Shown: one piece after another, positions 1 to 8,049 of the stretch
Position numbering within the stretch: the stretch's first letter is position 1
Layout of the letters: every line of letters begins with the position of its first letter
Assembly (NCBI GenBank): GCA_002336815.1
Contig: DDEU01000078.1
Location: forward strand, 1-64,000
Length of the DNA: 64,000 nucleotides
Direction: 5' to 3'
From: Chitinophagaceae bacterium UBA1946
Lineage (GTDB): Bacteria > Bacteroidota > Bacteroidia > Chitinophagales > Chitinophagaceae
Position numbers and translations under genes: made by a program
Notes under the pieces: generated by a model
What the model saw: only the letters and a program-made list of their open reading frames with translations
Database searches by the model: none
What the model was told of the DNA's origin: nothing

Positions 1-1
1 A

Positions 2-523
2 CTGATACTGATGGATTTTGGTGCAGAATATGGGAATTATTGTGCAGACCTTACCAGGACAGTACCCGTGAACGGCAGGTTTGGAAGGAGGCAAAAAACG
101 ATCTACAATGCCTGTTTGCACCTGCATCATTATGCGGCCAGTATTTTAAAACCGGGCATCAGTATTTTGGACTATACCGAAAAGGTGGGTGATGAAGCAA
201 CCATCGTTTTCCAGAAGATAGGTTTGCTGCGTAAGAGTGACGTTAAGAATGAGAGCCCGGATAACCGTGCCTACAGGAAATATCTTTATCATGGCATTTC
301 ACATCATCTTGGTATTGATGTGCATGACCTTGGTACCCGTACGGAACCGGTAAAAGCAGGAATGGTATTTACGATAGAACCCGGTATCTATATCGAAGAA
401 GAAAAGATCGGAGTACGGATCGAAAATAATTTCTGGATCACAAAGAATGGCAATAAAGACCTGATGAAAAATATCCCGATCACAGCAGAGGATATTGAAG
501 CATTGATGAAAAGATCAAGCTGA
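2..523 (+). CDS. Xaa-Pro aminopeptidase (M24), C-terminal part
   Basis: This is the C-terminal half of an aminopeptidase P-type M24 metallopeptidase, which removes N-terminal residues that precede proline. The reading frame is open to the left edge of the window, so the gene starts outside and the ATG at 11 is internal. The two metal-binding aspartates are visible in the opening segment (MDFGAEYG and CADLTRT). A His-rich stretch (GISHHLGIDVHD) follows, then the glutamates of FTIEPGIYIEEE and GVRIENNFW. Together they form the D-D-H-E-E dinuclear metal site. The end of the protein, after the second glutamate, is complete. The next gene is 161 bp downstream on the same strand. Confidence 0.9.
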   Translation: MILMDFGAEYGNYCADLTRTVPVNGRFGRRQKTIYNACLHLHHYAASILKPGISILDYTEKVGDEATIVFQKIGLLRKSDVKNESPDNRAYRKYLYHGISHHLGIDVHDLGTRTEPVKAGMVFTIEPGIYIEEEKIGVRIENNFWITKNGNKDLMKNIPITAEDIEALMKRSS

Positions 524-555
524 GCATTGACCGGGAGTAGTAACGGTAACCTATA

Positions 556-601
556 AGCGCTTTTTATGCAAGGAAAAGCAAAGCGCTCACAACCGGTGAG
601 C
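556..601 (+). promoter_or_regulatory. Two overlapping hairpins between M24 peptidase and pssA
   Basis: An 8-bp perfect inverted repeat AGCGCTTT (556-563) / AAAGCGCT (580-587) overlaps a second inverted repeat GCTCAC (585-590) / GTGAGC (596-601). The two stems share bases 585-587, so they cannot both form fully. No T-run follows directly. This may be a terminator for the upstream peptidase gene or an attenuator-like leader for pssA. The structure is seen; the role is inferred. Confidence 0.4.
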
Positions 602-684
602 TAAATAAAACCTTAAAAAATTAATCATTAAAAATCAACACGACGTTCCTTCGCCTGTAAGCAGTCGCCGGCCGTTTCTATAAA

Positions 685-1458
685 ATGAAAAACTTACCTA
701 ACCTGTTCACGCTTTTGAATCTCATCTTTGGTTGTGTCGCAATCGTACTGGCGCTGCAAAGCAATAATATCAGCATTTATGTTGGCGAAGATGCGGCAAG
801 CAGTTTCAATATTCCCGAAAATTTATCATTGGCCGCTTTATGCGTTTATGCTGCCGCATTGGTTGATTTTTTAGATGGTTTTGTAGCAAGGATGTGTAAG
901 GTATGTTCAGAAATGGGCAAGCAACTCGATTCGCTGGCAGACGTGGTTAGTTTTGGTGTAGCACCCGGTGTTTTTTTATACCAGTTGCTCCGCATGAGCT
1001 ATATGAAAGAAGAAAACGGGCTGGATGTGTCCGTTGCCTGGTTGCTCCCTGCTTTTATATTGACTGCAGCGGCTGCCTACCGGCTTGCAAAATTCAACAT
1101 TGCCACCGACCAGTCTTATGGCTTCAAAGGCGTTCCCACACCCGCCGTAGGTTTATTGGTTGCTTCGCTGCCGCTGATATTGCATTACGGAAGCGGAGCA
1201 GTGAATGTGAGCGAATTGCTGGTGAACAAATGGATACTGTACACCCTTATTGTTGTATTGAGCTGGCTGATGGTAAGCAATCTGTCTATCCTGGCTTTAA
1301 AGTTCAAAGATTACAGCGTTAAGAACAATATGCCCAAGATAATATTGGCAGGTGTTGCTATAGTGGCAGCCATCTTTTTAAAATGGCTGGCTGTACCGAT
1401 TGTTTTCATTGTGTACATTATTTTATCTTTGGCATCTAAACACAAACCTACTACATGA
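685..1458 (+). CDS. pssA: CDP-diacylglycerol--serine O-phosphatidyltransferase
   Basis: Phosphatidylserine synthase makes phosphatidylserine from CDP-diacylglycerol and serine at the inner membrane, the first step to phosphatidylethanolamine. The CDP-alcohol phosphotransferase signature DGxxARx8GxxxDxxxD is complete, running from DGFVAR to the final D of DSLAD. The 257-residue protein is mostly membrane segments, with the signature after the second helix as is usual. The stop codon overlaps the start of purS as ATGA (1455-1458), so the two are probably translationally coupled. The N-terminal MKNLPNLFTLLNLIFG matches the usual start of bacterial PssA, which supports this start codon. Confidence 0.93.
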   Translation: MKNLPNLFTLLNLIFGCVAIVLALQSNNISIYVGEDAASSFNIPENLSLAALCVYAAALVDFLDGFVARMCKVCSEMGKQLDSLADVVSFGVAPGVFLYQLLRMSYMKEENGLDVSVAWLLPAFILTAAAAYRLAKFNIATDQSYGFKGVPTPAVGLLVASLPLILHYGSGAVNVSELLVNKWILYTLIVVLSWLMVSNLSILALKFKDYSVKNNMPKIILAGVAIVAAIFLKWLAVPIVFIVYIILSLASKHKPTT

Positions 1459-1703
1459 TATATTCTGCACAAGTAAAAGTAATGCCACATAAAGAGTTAC
1501 TCGATCCACAGGGAAAAGCTGTGCTGGGGGGACTGGGCAATCTCGGTCTTTGTGATGTAAAAGACGTAAGGATCGGAAAAAATATTACCCTGCAGGTAGA
1601 GGCGCCTTCGGCTGATGAAGCCATGAAGATCGCCGAAGAAGCTGCACAAAAACTACTCGCCAACCCGGTAATGGAAATGTTTGAAATTGTAATAAACAGT
1701 TGA
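1455..1703 (+). CDS. purS: Phosphoribosylformylglycinamidine synthase subunit PurS
   Basis: PurS is the small dimeric subunit that joins PurL and PurQ in formylglycinamidine ribonucleotide synthase, step four of purine synthesis. The 82-residue length and the pattern V-x-P-K-E-x-L-D-P-Q-G-x-A, followed by G....V.DVRIGK and a helix rich in A/E, fit the family well. It overlaps pssA by four bases. purQ and purL are not in the window, so the complex is encoded in scattered places here. The neighbour rsmI starts 91 bp downstream. Confidence 0.9.
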   Translation: MIYSAQVKVMPHKELLDPQGKAVLGGLGNLGLCDVKDVRIGKNITLQVEAPSADEAMKIAEEAAQKLLANPVMEMFEIVINS

Positions 1704-1794
1704 TCAGTTAACTGGTTGAAATGTTGATTGGTGAAGATCATTGTTTCCAGGGCTTTTCAACATTTAATATTCAACTTTCAACTTTCAAATTACC

Positions 1795-2460
1795 ATGCTC
1801 TACATTGTTCCTTCGCCCATCGGCAATTTGGCCGATATCACTTACAGGGCAGTTGATATATTAAAATCTGTCGACCTGATACTGGCAGAAGATACCCGTA
1901 CATCGGCGGTACTGCTTCAGCATTACCAAATTCAAAAACCAGTCACACCTTATCACCAGCACAACGAACACAAGATTGTGCATCACATTACAGAACAATT
2001 GCAGGCCGGTAAAAAAATGGCCCTGCTTACAGATGCAGGTACACCCGGTATCAGCGATCCGGCTTTTTTGCTGGTACGGGAATGTGTAAAGAATGATATT
2101 GTAGTAGAATGCCTGCCCGGTGCAACGGCCTTTGTGCCTGCACTGGTAAACAGCGGATTGCCCATCAATCGTTTTTGCTTTGAAGGATTTTTGCCTCTGA
2201 AAAAAGGCCGGCAAACCTTTTTGAAAGAAATGGCAGCAGAAGAACGTACCATGGTGTTTTACGAAAGTCCCATGCGGCTGGTAAAAACGCTGAATGACTT
2301 TATCCAGTATTTTGGAGCCGACCGGCCATGCTGTGTGAGCCGTGAATTGTCGAAGAAATTTGAAGAAAATAAAAGAGGCAGCCTGCAGGAAGTGCATGAT
2401 CATTTCAACAGTAAAACGGTGAAAGGGGAGATCGTGATAGTGGTGCAGGGTAATGAATAA
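1795..2460 (+). CDS. rsmI: 16S rRNA (cytidine-1402-2'-O)-methyltransferase RsmI
   Basis: RsmI methylates the 2'-O of C1402 in the decoding centre of 16S rRNA using SAM. The tetrapyrrole-methylase fold is shown by YIVPSPIGNLADIT at the N-terminus, LILAEDTRTS, and the TDAGTPGISDP loop that binds SAM. GATAFVPALVNSGL and FEGFLPLKKG follow. At 221 residues it is shorter than the E. coli enzyme because it lacks most of the C-terminal extension, as I recall for Bacteroidota members. It is followed by a strong terminator shared with the convergent yceI-type gene. Confidence 0.93.
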   Translation: MLYIVPSPIGNLADITYRAVDILKSVDLILAEDTRTSAVLLQHYQIQKPVTPYHQHNEHKIVHHITEQLQAGKKMALLTDAGTPGISDPAFLLVRECVKNDIVVECLPGATAFVPALVNSGLPINRFCFEGFLPLKKGRQTFLKEMAAEERTMVFYESPMRLVKTLNDFIQYFGADRPCCVSRELSKKFEENKRGSLQEVHDHFNSKTVKGEIVIVVQGNE

Positions 2461-2484
2461 TCACAGAGCCGAATGGCTGAAATG

Positions 2485-2518
2485 AAAAAGCTGCGTTTTG
2501 AGGACGCAGCTTTTTTTT
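2485..2518. terminator. Bidirectional terminator between rsmI and YceI gene
   Basis: The stem AAAAAGCTGCG / CGCAGC-T-run has six GC-rich pairs (2490-2495 with 2505-2510), a nine-base loop, an A-tract on the left and T8 on the right. It can therefore work for both convergent genes. Confidence 0.85.
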
Positions 2519-2534
2519 ATTTGAAGTATGCAGC

Positions 2535-3068
2535 TTATTTAAAATCTGCACTTACAGTGATCTTTGGTTCATCAGCCAGTTTACCACCAGCATTGCTGAT
2601 AGAATAGTCTGCCAGTTTGATGGTAAAATCAGATGTTGCGCTTATTGCACCGCCTTTTACAACGATGGTAGCTTTACCTGCCAATGGTTTAACGATACCG
2701 TGCATTGCAAGGTCACCTTCAATGTCAGCAGCATAAGAACCATCTTTATCAAAATGCACATCACTTAAATTGGTGATCTTTCCTTTGAAAGTTGAAGTTG
2801 GATTTTTTTCTGAATCCAGCCATTTTGGTCCGTTGAAGTGTTCCTGCATCATCGGGTTACCAAATTGAAAACCTTTGATCTGGGCTTCAAAAGCCACAGC
2901 GCCTGATTTTGGATCTAAAGATGCAATAACAGTCTTGTTCTCTGCTTTCGGTAATGCATCCAGTTTGGTGGTAGCATCAAAACTAACGGTAGCAGATGTA
3001 GTCGTTTTTTTCTGTGCGAATACGGTGCCTGTTGCAGCCAAAGCTAAAATGAGGATTGCTTTTTTCAT
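2535..3068 (-). CDS. YceI-family periplasmic lipid-binding protein
   Basis: YceI-like proteins are lipocalin-like beta-barrels that hold a polyisoprenoid or other lipid in the periplasm. A signal peptide is clear (MKKAILILALAATGTVFAQ). The mature part is strand-rich, with the family features SFDATTK near the start, a central F-K-G-x-I-T-N-L segment and AMHGIVKPLAGKA. The 177-residue length is normal for the family. It lies 31 bp downstream of the OB-fold gene in the same direction and is probably its operon partner, sharing the palindrome-controlled promoter near 3590. Confidence 0.85.
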   Translation of the reverse strand: MKKAILILALAATGTVFAQKKTTTSATVSFDATTKLDALPKAENKTVIASLDPKSGAVAFEAQIKGFQFGNPMMQEHFNGPKWLDSEKNPTSTFKGKITNLSDVHFDKDGSYAADIEGDLAMHGIVKPLAGKATIVVKGGAISATSDFTIKLADYSISNAGGKLADEPKITVSADFK

Positions 3069-3099
3069 TGTTGACGTTTTTGTTTTTTTAATTGATTGT

Positions 3100-3558
3100 T
3101 TATTTATTTAATGAGCATCTTTTGAATGTGATGTATTCTGTTTCCAGTATCTCGCTGTACGAGCCGCCGCTGCAGGATCCCTTAATGGAAACACTGTCGC
3201 CTTCTTTTACTTTTTTTACACCCGCCAGGTCCTTTTGCTGGAAGGCGAAGATGATGTACGATCCCTCCGGATTGGTGATCTTCAGGTTTAGCGTAGTATC
3301 TGCTGCTTCTACCGATGTGATCCTGCCGTTAACGGTGATGATCTGCTCTGCGTATTTTTTGTTGGAAGCACTGTCATCCTTTTTGAACTCGTTGATAAGG
3401 TCAAGGGCATTTACGGTATAGGCCGCTTTGGTGCCGGCCGTGTCTTCAAATTTATCTGTAAAAATATACCAGGCAATTCCGCCGCCGACCACTAAAAGCA
3501 ATATTCCTGCCAACAGCAATTTTTTTAACCAGCCTTTTTTGTTTGTACCTGCACTCAT
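3100..3558 (-). CDS. Membrane-anchored OB-fold (tRNA_anti-like) protein
   Basis: This 152-residue protein has a basic N-terminus, a single transmembrane helix (about residues 12-32) and then an extracytoplasmic domain. The pattern ITVNGRITSVEAADTTLNLKI ... DSVSIKGSCSGG is that of the tRNA_anti-like OB-fold family, a small beta-barrel often found in Bacteroidota envelopes. Its ligand is unknown. It is the first gene of a likely two-gene operon with the YceI-type gene. Its start is 22 bp from a TAnnTTTG-type box and 32 bp from a 16-bp palindrome, so it is likely repressor-controlled. Confidence 0.75.
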   Translation of the reverse strand: MSAGTNKKGWLKKLLLAGILLLVVGGGIAWYIFTDKFEDTAGTKAAYTVNALDLINEFKKDDSASNKKYAEQIITVNGRITSVEAADTTLNLKITNPEGSYIIFAFQQKDLAGVKKVKEGDSVSIKGSCSGGSYSEILETEYITFKRCSLNK

Positions 3559-3579
3559 TTAAAATAAGGTTTATTAAAA

Positions 3580-3605
3580 CAAAAGTAAACAATGTTTAAA
3601 CATTG
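3580..3605 (-). promoter_or_regulatory. Promoter -7 box with adjacent 16-bp palindromic operator candidate
   Basis: On the minus strand TACTTTTG (3587-3580) matches the Bacteroidota -7 consensus TAnnTTTG. Two bases upstream of it lies the perfect palindrome CAATGTTTAAACATTG (3590-3605), placed where a repressor would block sigma binding between the -7 and -33 elements. No clear -33 TTTG was found at the right distance. Control of the OB-fold/YceI pair by a dimeric MarR- or TetR-like regulator is an inference. Confidence 0.6.
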
Positions 3606-3744
3606 AAATAATTTATTTTTCAAAGCGCTGCAATGTAGCGCTAAAAAGTAGCCCGTAAAATAAGCTGTTTTGGTTAAAGTCTGCCTAATCAGTATAGTAT
3701 TTACCGCAAAAATTCCTTATCCGGTAAACAAGGTTAAAGAAAGG

Positions 3745-4761
3745 TTAAGAAAATTCCAGCCAGTTTTTGAGCAATGCACTCAGTTGTTGATGCTCTACCA
3801 TAAACCCATCATGCCCGTAATCAGAATCAATGGTTGCCATTGTGGAACCGGGGATGTGATCTTTTAAAAATTGTTGTTCTACCAGTGGACAGAGGATATC
3901 GCTGCTGATACCAATGATGAACGTGGGTTGTTTGATGGTTGCCAGTACAGCAGCAGCATTGCCACCCCTTGCACGGGCTATATTGTGGCTGTCCATACTT
4001 TTGGTAAGCAGCCAGTAACTGTAGGCACTAAAGCGCTGTACCAGTTTATCGCCCTGGTAGTTGATATAAGAAGAGGCTTTGAAGCCATCTGTTTTTTCGG
4101 CATCGTGGTCGCTCTGCTGTTGCACCATGATACTGTAATTGCGGTAGGTAAGCATACCAATGGCCCTGGCCGCCTTTAATCCTTTGGCACCTGCATTTAA
4201 GGAATTCTGTTGCCAGGTAGCATCTGCTTCAATGCACAATCTTTGTGCGGTATGTGTTGCAATGCCCCAGGCACTTTCACAGGCAGAAGTGGCCAGCAAA
4301 AACAAGTGCTCTACCACATCCTTTTCGGCCAGGCACCATTCCATCGCCTGGTAACCACCCATGCTGCCGCCAATGAGCAGGTGAATTTTTTCAATGGCCA
4401 GGTGTTTACGCAGCGTTACATGTGCATTCACCATATCCCTGATGCTGATGAAAGGAAAACGATGGTAATAAGGTTCTCCGGTTGAAGGATCGGTACTGAG
4501 CGGACCAGTAGTGCCATAGCAGGAGCCGAGTATATTGGCACACACAATGAAATATTCTGCAGGGTCAATTACATGCCCGCTGCCCACCACACCCGGCCAC
4601 CAGTCGGCCACATCAGAACTGGCCGTTAATGCGTGGCAGATCCATACTACATTGCTTTTTTGAGCGTTTAATTTACCGTAGGTGCTGTACGCAATGGTTA
4701 GCTCCGGCAATAGTGTGCCGTTTTCTAACTGGAATGGATGGGGCTGATGAAAGTAATTCAT
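3745..4761 (-). CDS. metX: Homoserine O-acetyltransferase
   Basis: MetX transfers acetyl (in some species succinyl) from CoA to homoserine, the first committed step of methionine synthesis. The alpha/beta-hydrolase fold is evident. The nucleophile elbow GGSMGG has Ser133 counted from the chosen start, CHALTASS forms an oxyanion region, and the C-terminal Asp and His are in SSDILCP and YGHDGF. An in-frame ATG 14 codons further upstream (4803) exists, but the family begins like MNYFHQPHPFQLENG, so I use 4761. The gene is divergent from the OsmC gene, with metZ just beyond on the other strand. Sulfhydrylation of the product by MetZ completes the route to homocysteine. Confidence 0.92.
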   Translation of the reverse strand: MNYFHQPHPFQLENGTLLPELTIAYSTYGKLNAQKSNVVWICHALTASSDVADWWPGVVGSGHVIDPAEYFIVCANILGSCYGTTGPLSTDPSTGEPYYHRFPFISIRDMVNAHVTLRKHLAIEKIHLLIGGSMGGYQAMEWCLAEKDVVEHLFLLATSACESAWGIATHTAQRLCIEADATWQQNSLNAGAKGLKAARAIGMLTYRNYSIMVQQQSDHDAEKTDGFKASSYINYQGDKLVQRFSAYSYWLLTKSMDSHNIARARGGNAAAVLATIKQPTFIIGISSDILCPLVEQQFLKDHIPGSTMATIDSDYGHDGFMVEHQQLSALLKNWLEFS

Positions 4762-4926
4762 TAAACTGTATAAATGCTTTGCAAAGTAATGGCAATTCAA
4801 CATTCAAAAAGCATCCGTATGATATTCCTCAACGTATAGAAGTCAGCAGTAAAAGTTTTACAGCAGGAAGCAGGGGCAGGCAGCAGGTATTTTCGTGATG
4901 CGGAAGGTACAAAGGCATACAGCAAT

Positions 4927-4934
4927 TATATTTG
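4927..4934 (+). promoter_or_regulatory. Possible -7 promoter box for OsmC gene
   Basis: TATATTTG matches TAnnTTTG and ends 16 bp before the OsmC start codon. No convincing -33 element is seen. Confidence 0.35.
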
Positions 4935-4950
4935 TAAAAATTTTCAATGT

Positions 4951-5373
4951 ATGATAGAAGTAAATTTAAAAAGGGTAGCGGGCGATTTCGGTTTTGAAGG
5001 CACCGATGCCAATGGTCATATTGTGAGGATGGATACCAGTGATGAAACAGGCGGCGTTAATTTTGGCGTGCGTCCCATGCAGATGCTGTTGATGGGCCTC
5101 GGTGGCTGCAGTGCGATCGATATTGTGATGATCCTGAAAAAACAACGGCAGGATGTGAAAGATTTTACCATGCATATTTCAGGAGAACGGGAACCTGGTA
5201 AAGAACCCTCTCTGTGGCAAACCGTAAAGATCACGTTTACACTCACCGGTGATATTGATAAAGAAAAGGCTGACAGGGCCTGTGAGTTATCAATGAATAA
5301 ATATTGTTCTGTAGCAGAAACACTCAAACGCAGCGGCACCAATCTTACCTGGGAAGTTGTTTTGAAAAAGTGA
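4951..5373 (+). CDS. OsmC-family peroxiredoxin-like protein
   Basis: OsmC/Ohr-type proteins reduce organic hydroperoxides with a pair of cysteines. The 140-residue protein carries both: Cys53 in GLGGCSAIDI and Cys119 in NKYCSVAETL, the two most conserved family positions. The motif RPMQMLLMGLGGC is typical of the OsmC branch rather than Ohr. It has no signal peptide and is cytoplasmic. It sits between metX and metZ, facing away from the former and co-directional with the latter (85 bp gap), so it may be expressed with sulfur assimilation genes. That link is inferred only from position. Confidence 0.88.
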   Translation: MIEVNLKRVAGDFGFEGTDANGHIVRMDTSDETGGVNFGVRPMQMLLMGLGGCSAIDIVMILKKQRQDVKDFTMHISGEREPGKEPSLWQTVKITFTLTGDIDKEKADRACELSMNKYCSVAETLKRSGTNLTWEVVLKK

Positions 5374-5458
5374 TCCCTCAATTGCAACGGGGTTAAATAA
5401 GATTACGCTGTTGCACATCCCGTTCACTGGTACACTTTTTATCATCTACTTTTTTTTC

Positions 5459-6625
5459 ATGAAACATCCCATTACCGAAGCGATCCGAATTCAAACTGCC
5501 AGAAGCAATGAAATGGAACATGCCAGCCCGATGTTCCTTACCAGCAGTTTTTGTTTTGACAATGCCGAGGATATGAGAGCGGCTTTTGCCGATGAGTCGG
5601 ATGATAATATCTACAGCCGTTTCAGCAACCCTACCGTGCAGGAATTTACTGACAGGATGGTAGCCCTGGAAGGCGCTGAAGCGGGCTATGCCACAGCATC
5701 CGGCATGAGCGCTGTATTTGCTTCTTTTATGGCATTGCTGAAAAAAGGCGATCACCTTTTGGTATGCGATTCGATCTTCGGAAGCACCCAAACGGTGATA
5801 AAAAAATATTTACCCAATTACGGTATCGATTACACTTATGTAAGTGCTGATAAAATGGATGAGTGGGAAGCTGCCATCAGGCCCAACACCAAAATGATAT
5901 TTTTGGAAACGCCCACCAATCCCGGACTTGCATTGATCGACCTGGAATTTGTTAATGCGATCGCAAAAAAACATGGGCTACTGCTGAATGTTGATAATTG
6001 TTTTGCCACACCTGTTTGTCAACAACCGGTTGCATTGGGTGCCGACCTGGTAATTCATTCGGCTACCAAGTGGATCGATGGCCAGGGTAGAGTATTGGGT
6101 GGTGTGATCGTTGGAAAAAAAGAACTGATCAACGACATCTATTTATTTTGCAGGAGCACGGGGCCGGCTATGTCGCCCTTCAATGCCTGGGTGCTGAGTA
6201 AAAGCCTGGAAACGCTGGATGTGCGGATGGAGCGCCATGCATCCAATGCACTTGCCATCGCAAAAAAACTGGAAGGCCATGCAGCCATCGAATGGCTTAA
6301 ATATCCCTACCTGCTTTCTCACCCGCAACACAAGATCGCTCTTAAACAAATGAAGAACGGTGGCGGCATCGTTTGTTTTAATTTGAAAGGAGGAATTGAA
6401 AGCGGCCGTACTTTTTTGAACAGTTTAAAAATGCTGTCGCTCACTGCTAATTTGGGCGATACCAGAAGCATTGCATCGCATCCAGCCAGCACCACGCATG
6501 CAAAACTTACAGAGCAGGAAAGGCTGGCTACCAGCATCACACCTGGTCTTATCCGCATCTCTGTTGGACTGGAGCATGTAGATGATATCCTGGAAGATAT
6601 CCTGCAGGCGCTGGATAAATGTTGA
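5459..6625 (+). CDS. metZ: O-succinyl/O-acetylhomoserine sulfhydrylase (PLP)
   Basis: This Cys/Met-metabolism PLP enzyme converts activated homoserine plus sulfide to homocysteine. It shows YSRFSNPTVQEF at the N-terminal substrate region, TASGMSAVFASF, FLETPTNPGL and the PLP lysine in IHSATKWIDGQGRVLGG. RISVGLEH lies near the end. The frame is open upstream to 5411 (MHIPFTGTLFII...), but that extension is hydrophobic and unlike the family, so I take the ATG at 5459 (MKHPITEAIRIQT). The partner metX, 700 bp away, suggests O-acetylhomoserine as substrate. The length of 388 residues is normal. Confidence 0.92.
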   Translation: MKHPITEAIRIQTARSNEMEHASPMFLTSSFCFDNAEDMRAAFADESDDNIYSRFSNPTVQEFTDRMVALEGAEAGYATASGMSAVFASFMALLKKGDHLLVCDSIFGSTQTVIKKYLPNYGIDYTYVSADKMDEWEAAIRPNTKMIFLETPTNPGLALIDLEFVNAIAKKHGLLLNVDNCFATPVCQQPVALGADLVIHSATKWIDGQGRVLGGVIVGKKELINDIYLFCRSTGPAMSPFNAWVLSKSLETLDVRMERHASNALAIAKKLEGHAAIEWLKYPYLLSHPQHKIALKQMKNGGGIVCFNLKGGIESGRTFLNSLKMLSLTANLGDTRSIASHPASTTHAKLTEQERLATSITPGLIRISVGLEHVDDILEDILQALDKC

Positions 6626-6991
6626 TGCTATTAATTATACGTTTTTCACAATTACTAACTGGCAATTCAATGCCTTTTACTTAAGCTTTTTTAGTTGCAT
6701 AACTTTTCATCCAAAATTTAATACTGAGTTTTAAGGAATATAGATTTTGCCTCCACAGCCGTTCCGGTAGCTATCGGAATGCGTAACTGGGACGCCACTG
6801 TTTTTGCTTCTTTCAAAAAAATCAGCTTCGCATTTTTTTAAATCCTGCCACTGGCAAGACCGAACCAAAAAATGTAGCTAATCCAGTTACTGGTAAGAGT
6901 GTTCGGTTCTCAGGCCCAAAACTCAATTGAGATTTCTTACGGCAAGGGACATTGATATCCTATTCACTATTGACCATTCACGATTCACCAT
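6626..6991. other. Non-coding gap between metZ and LuxE-like gene
   Basis: No credible gene was found. It holds a near-perfect palindrome (TTCCGGTAGCTATCGGAA, 6762-6779), an inverted repeat ACCGAAC (6859-6865) / GTTCGGT (6901-6907), and a degenerate tandem CCATTCACNATTCACCATT-like stretch at about 6960-7000. These are intergenic repeat material between convergent genes; no T-run terminator is obvious. Confidence 0.6.
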
Positions 6992-8014
6992 TCACCATCC
7001 CCCTCGAACCACCATCAAACTGCATCCCCTGATATCAGTATGGTCAAGCCTGCCCAATACTTCAAAACTTTCATCGCTGTACAATTTACCGGCATCCTCC
7101 GTGGCAATAAAACTGCAGGAATAAATATTGGCAAGATCGATCACGTTGATGGCGCCGGAACAAACTTCCTTATCAGCAGCAGTGTGAACAGCAAAGGGAT
7201 CATCTTCTTCCCTGATACAAATTTTCATCCAGGGTGGCGTATTGAAAATGCCGTTGCCTGCTGAATAGCCCTGGCTCAGCAGTTCCGTCATACCATATTC
7301 AGAATGGATGGCATCCATGTTAAAACCCTGCTTTAAAATAGCATGCACCTGCGCCCTGGTCATTTCCTGCCGTCTTCCCTTCATGCCACCCGTTTCCATG
7401 ATCGTGCAGTATTGCAGTGGCTGTGGGAATTTTTCTGCCAGGTCGAGCAAGGCAAAGGTTACCCCGATCAATAATGTTGGCTGTTGTTGTTGTTCCAATC
7501 CGGCCAGTGTGCGTTGTAGTTTCTCCAACTCATTCAGGTAAAAACCACTTTTTGGATGGCTGCTTTGGGCGATCAGTTTGTCCGCCATCAATACCAGTGA
7601 GGAGTTTTTTCTTTCGAGATAAGATGGTAACAACGCAATGATGCAATACCCTGCTGCTGGGCCGTAAAAAGCTTCAAAGGTTTTGGTGAAACTTTGCTCA
7701 TAGATACCAAGGTCTTTTACAAGGTGGCGGCTGTTGATGGTTTGGGTGGTGCCGCTGCTTTCAAAAATGGCAGCAGGCGTAAAATCGGTACTTGTAACGG
7801 TATGTGTTTTGAAAAAGCTGATGGGAAGGAAAGGTATCTTACGGACATCGGTGATACTGTTGACATCTGTTTTTAATGTGTCGCAAAAAAGCCGATAGAG
7901 CGTATTGTTACTGTATTGAAAACGAAAAACCTCCAGCGCCAGCGCATTGAAATTTTCGGGACAGGCGGTGAATATTTTAGCCTCCAGCTCAGTATCTTTA
8001 ACAGGCGTTTTCAA
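6992..8014 (-). CDS. LuxE/PaaK-family acyl-protein synthetase-like enzyme
   Basis: The 340-residue protein resembles the LuxE acyl-protein synthetase branch of the adenylate-forming (ANL) superfamily. Visible signs are the phosphate-binding loop FESSGTTQTINSRH, LLPSYLERKNSSLVLMADKLI, a central METGGMKGRRQEM and SEYGMTELLSQ, which corresponds to the ANL acidic motif. LDHTDIRGCSLMV lies near the C-terminus. The family activates fatty or aryl acids as acyl-AMP and passes them to a protein thiol. No luxC or luxD partner lies nearby, so the acyl acceptor is unknown. It is divergent from a lipoprotein gene 35 bp away. Confidence 0.75.
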   Translation of the reverse strand: MKTPVKDTELEAKIFTACPENFNALALEVFRFQYSNNTLYRLFCDTLKTDVNSITDVRKIPFLPISFFKTHTVTSTDFTPAAIFESSGTTQTINSRHLVKDLGIYEQSFTKTFEAFYGPAAGYCIIALLPSYLERKNSSLVLMADKLIAQSSHPKSGFYLNELEKLQRTLAGLEQQQQPTLLIGVTFALLDLAEKFPQPLQYCTIMETGGMKGRRQEMTRAQVHAILKQGFNMDAIHSEYGMTELLSQGYSAGNGIFNTPPWMKICIREEDDPFAVHTAADKEVCSGAINVIDLANIYSCSFIATEDAGKLYSDESFEVLGRLDHTDIRGCSLMVVRGGW

Positions 8015-8024
8015 TTTCTATCTG

Positions 8025-8032
8025 TACATTTG
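8025..8032 (+). promoter_or_regulatory. Possible -7 promoter box for lipoprotein gene
   Basis: TACATTTG fits TAnnTTTG and ends 17 bp before the start codon at 8050. The -33 element is not clear. Confidence 0.4.
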
Positions 8033-8049
8033 ATCAATAAAATACAAAG

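Noticed and set aside
3670..3867. A 65-codon plus-strand frame before and across the metX end
   Set aside because: It overlaps metX on the other strand and has no domain; the palindromic region upstream is better explained as control of the OB-fold gene.
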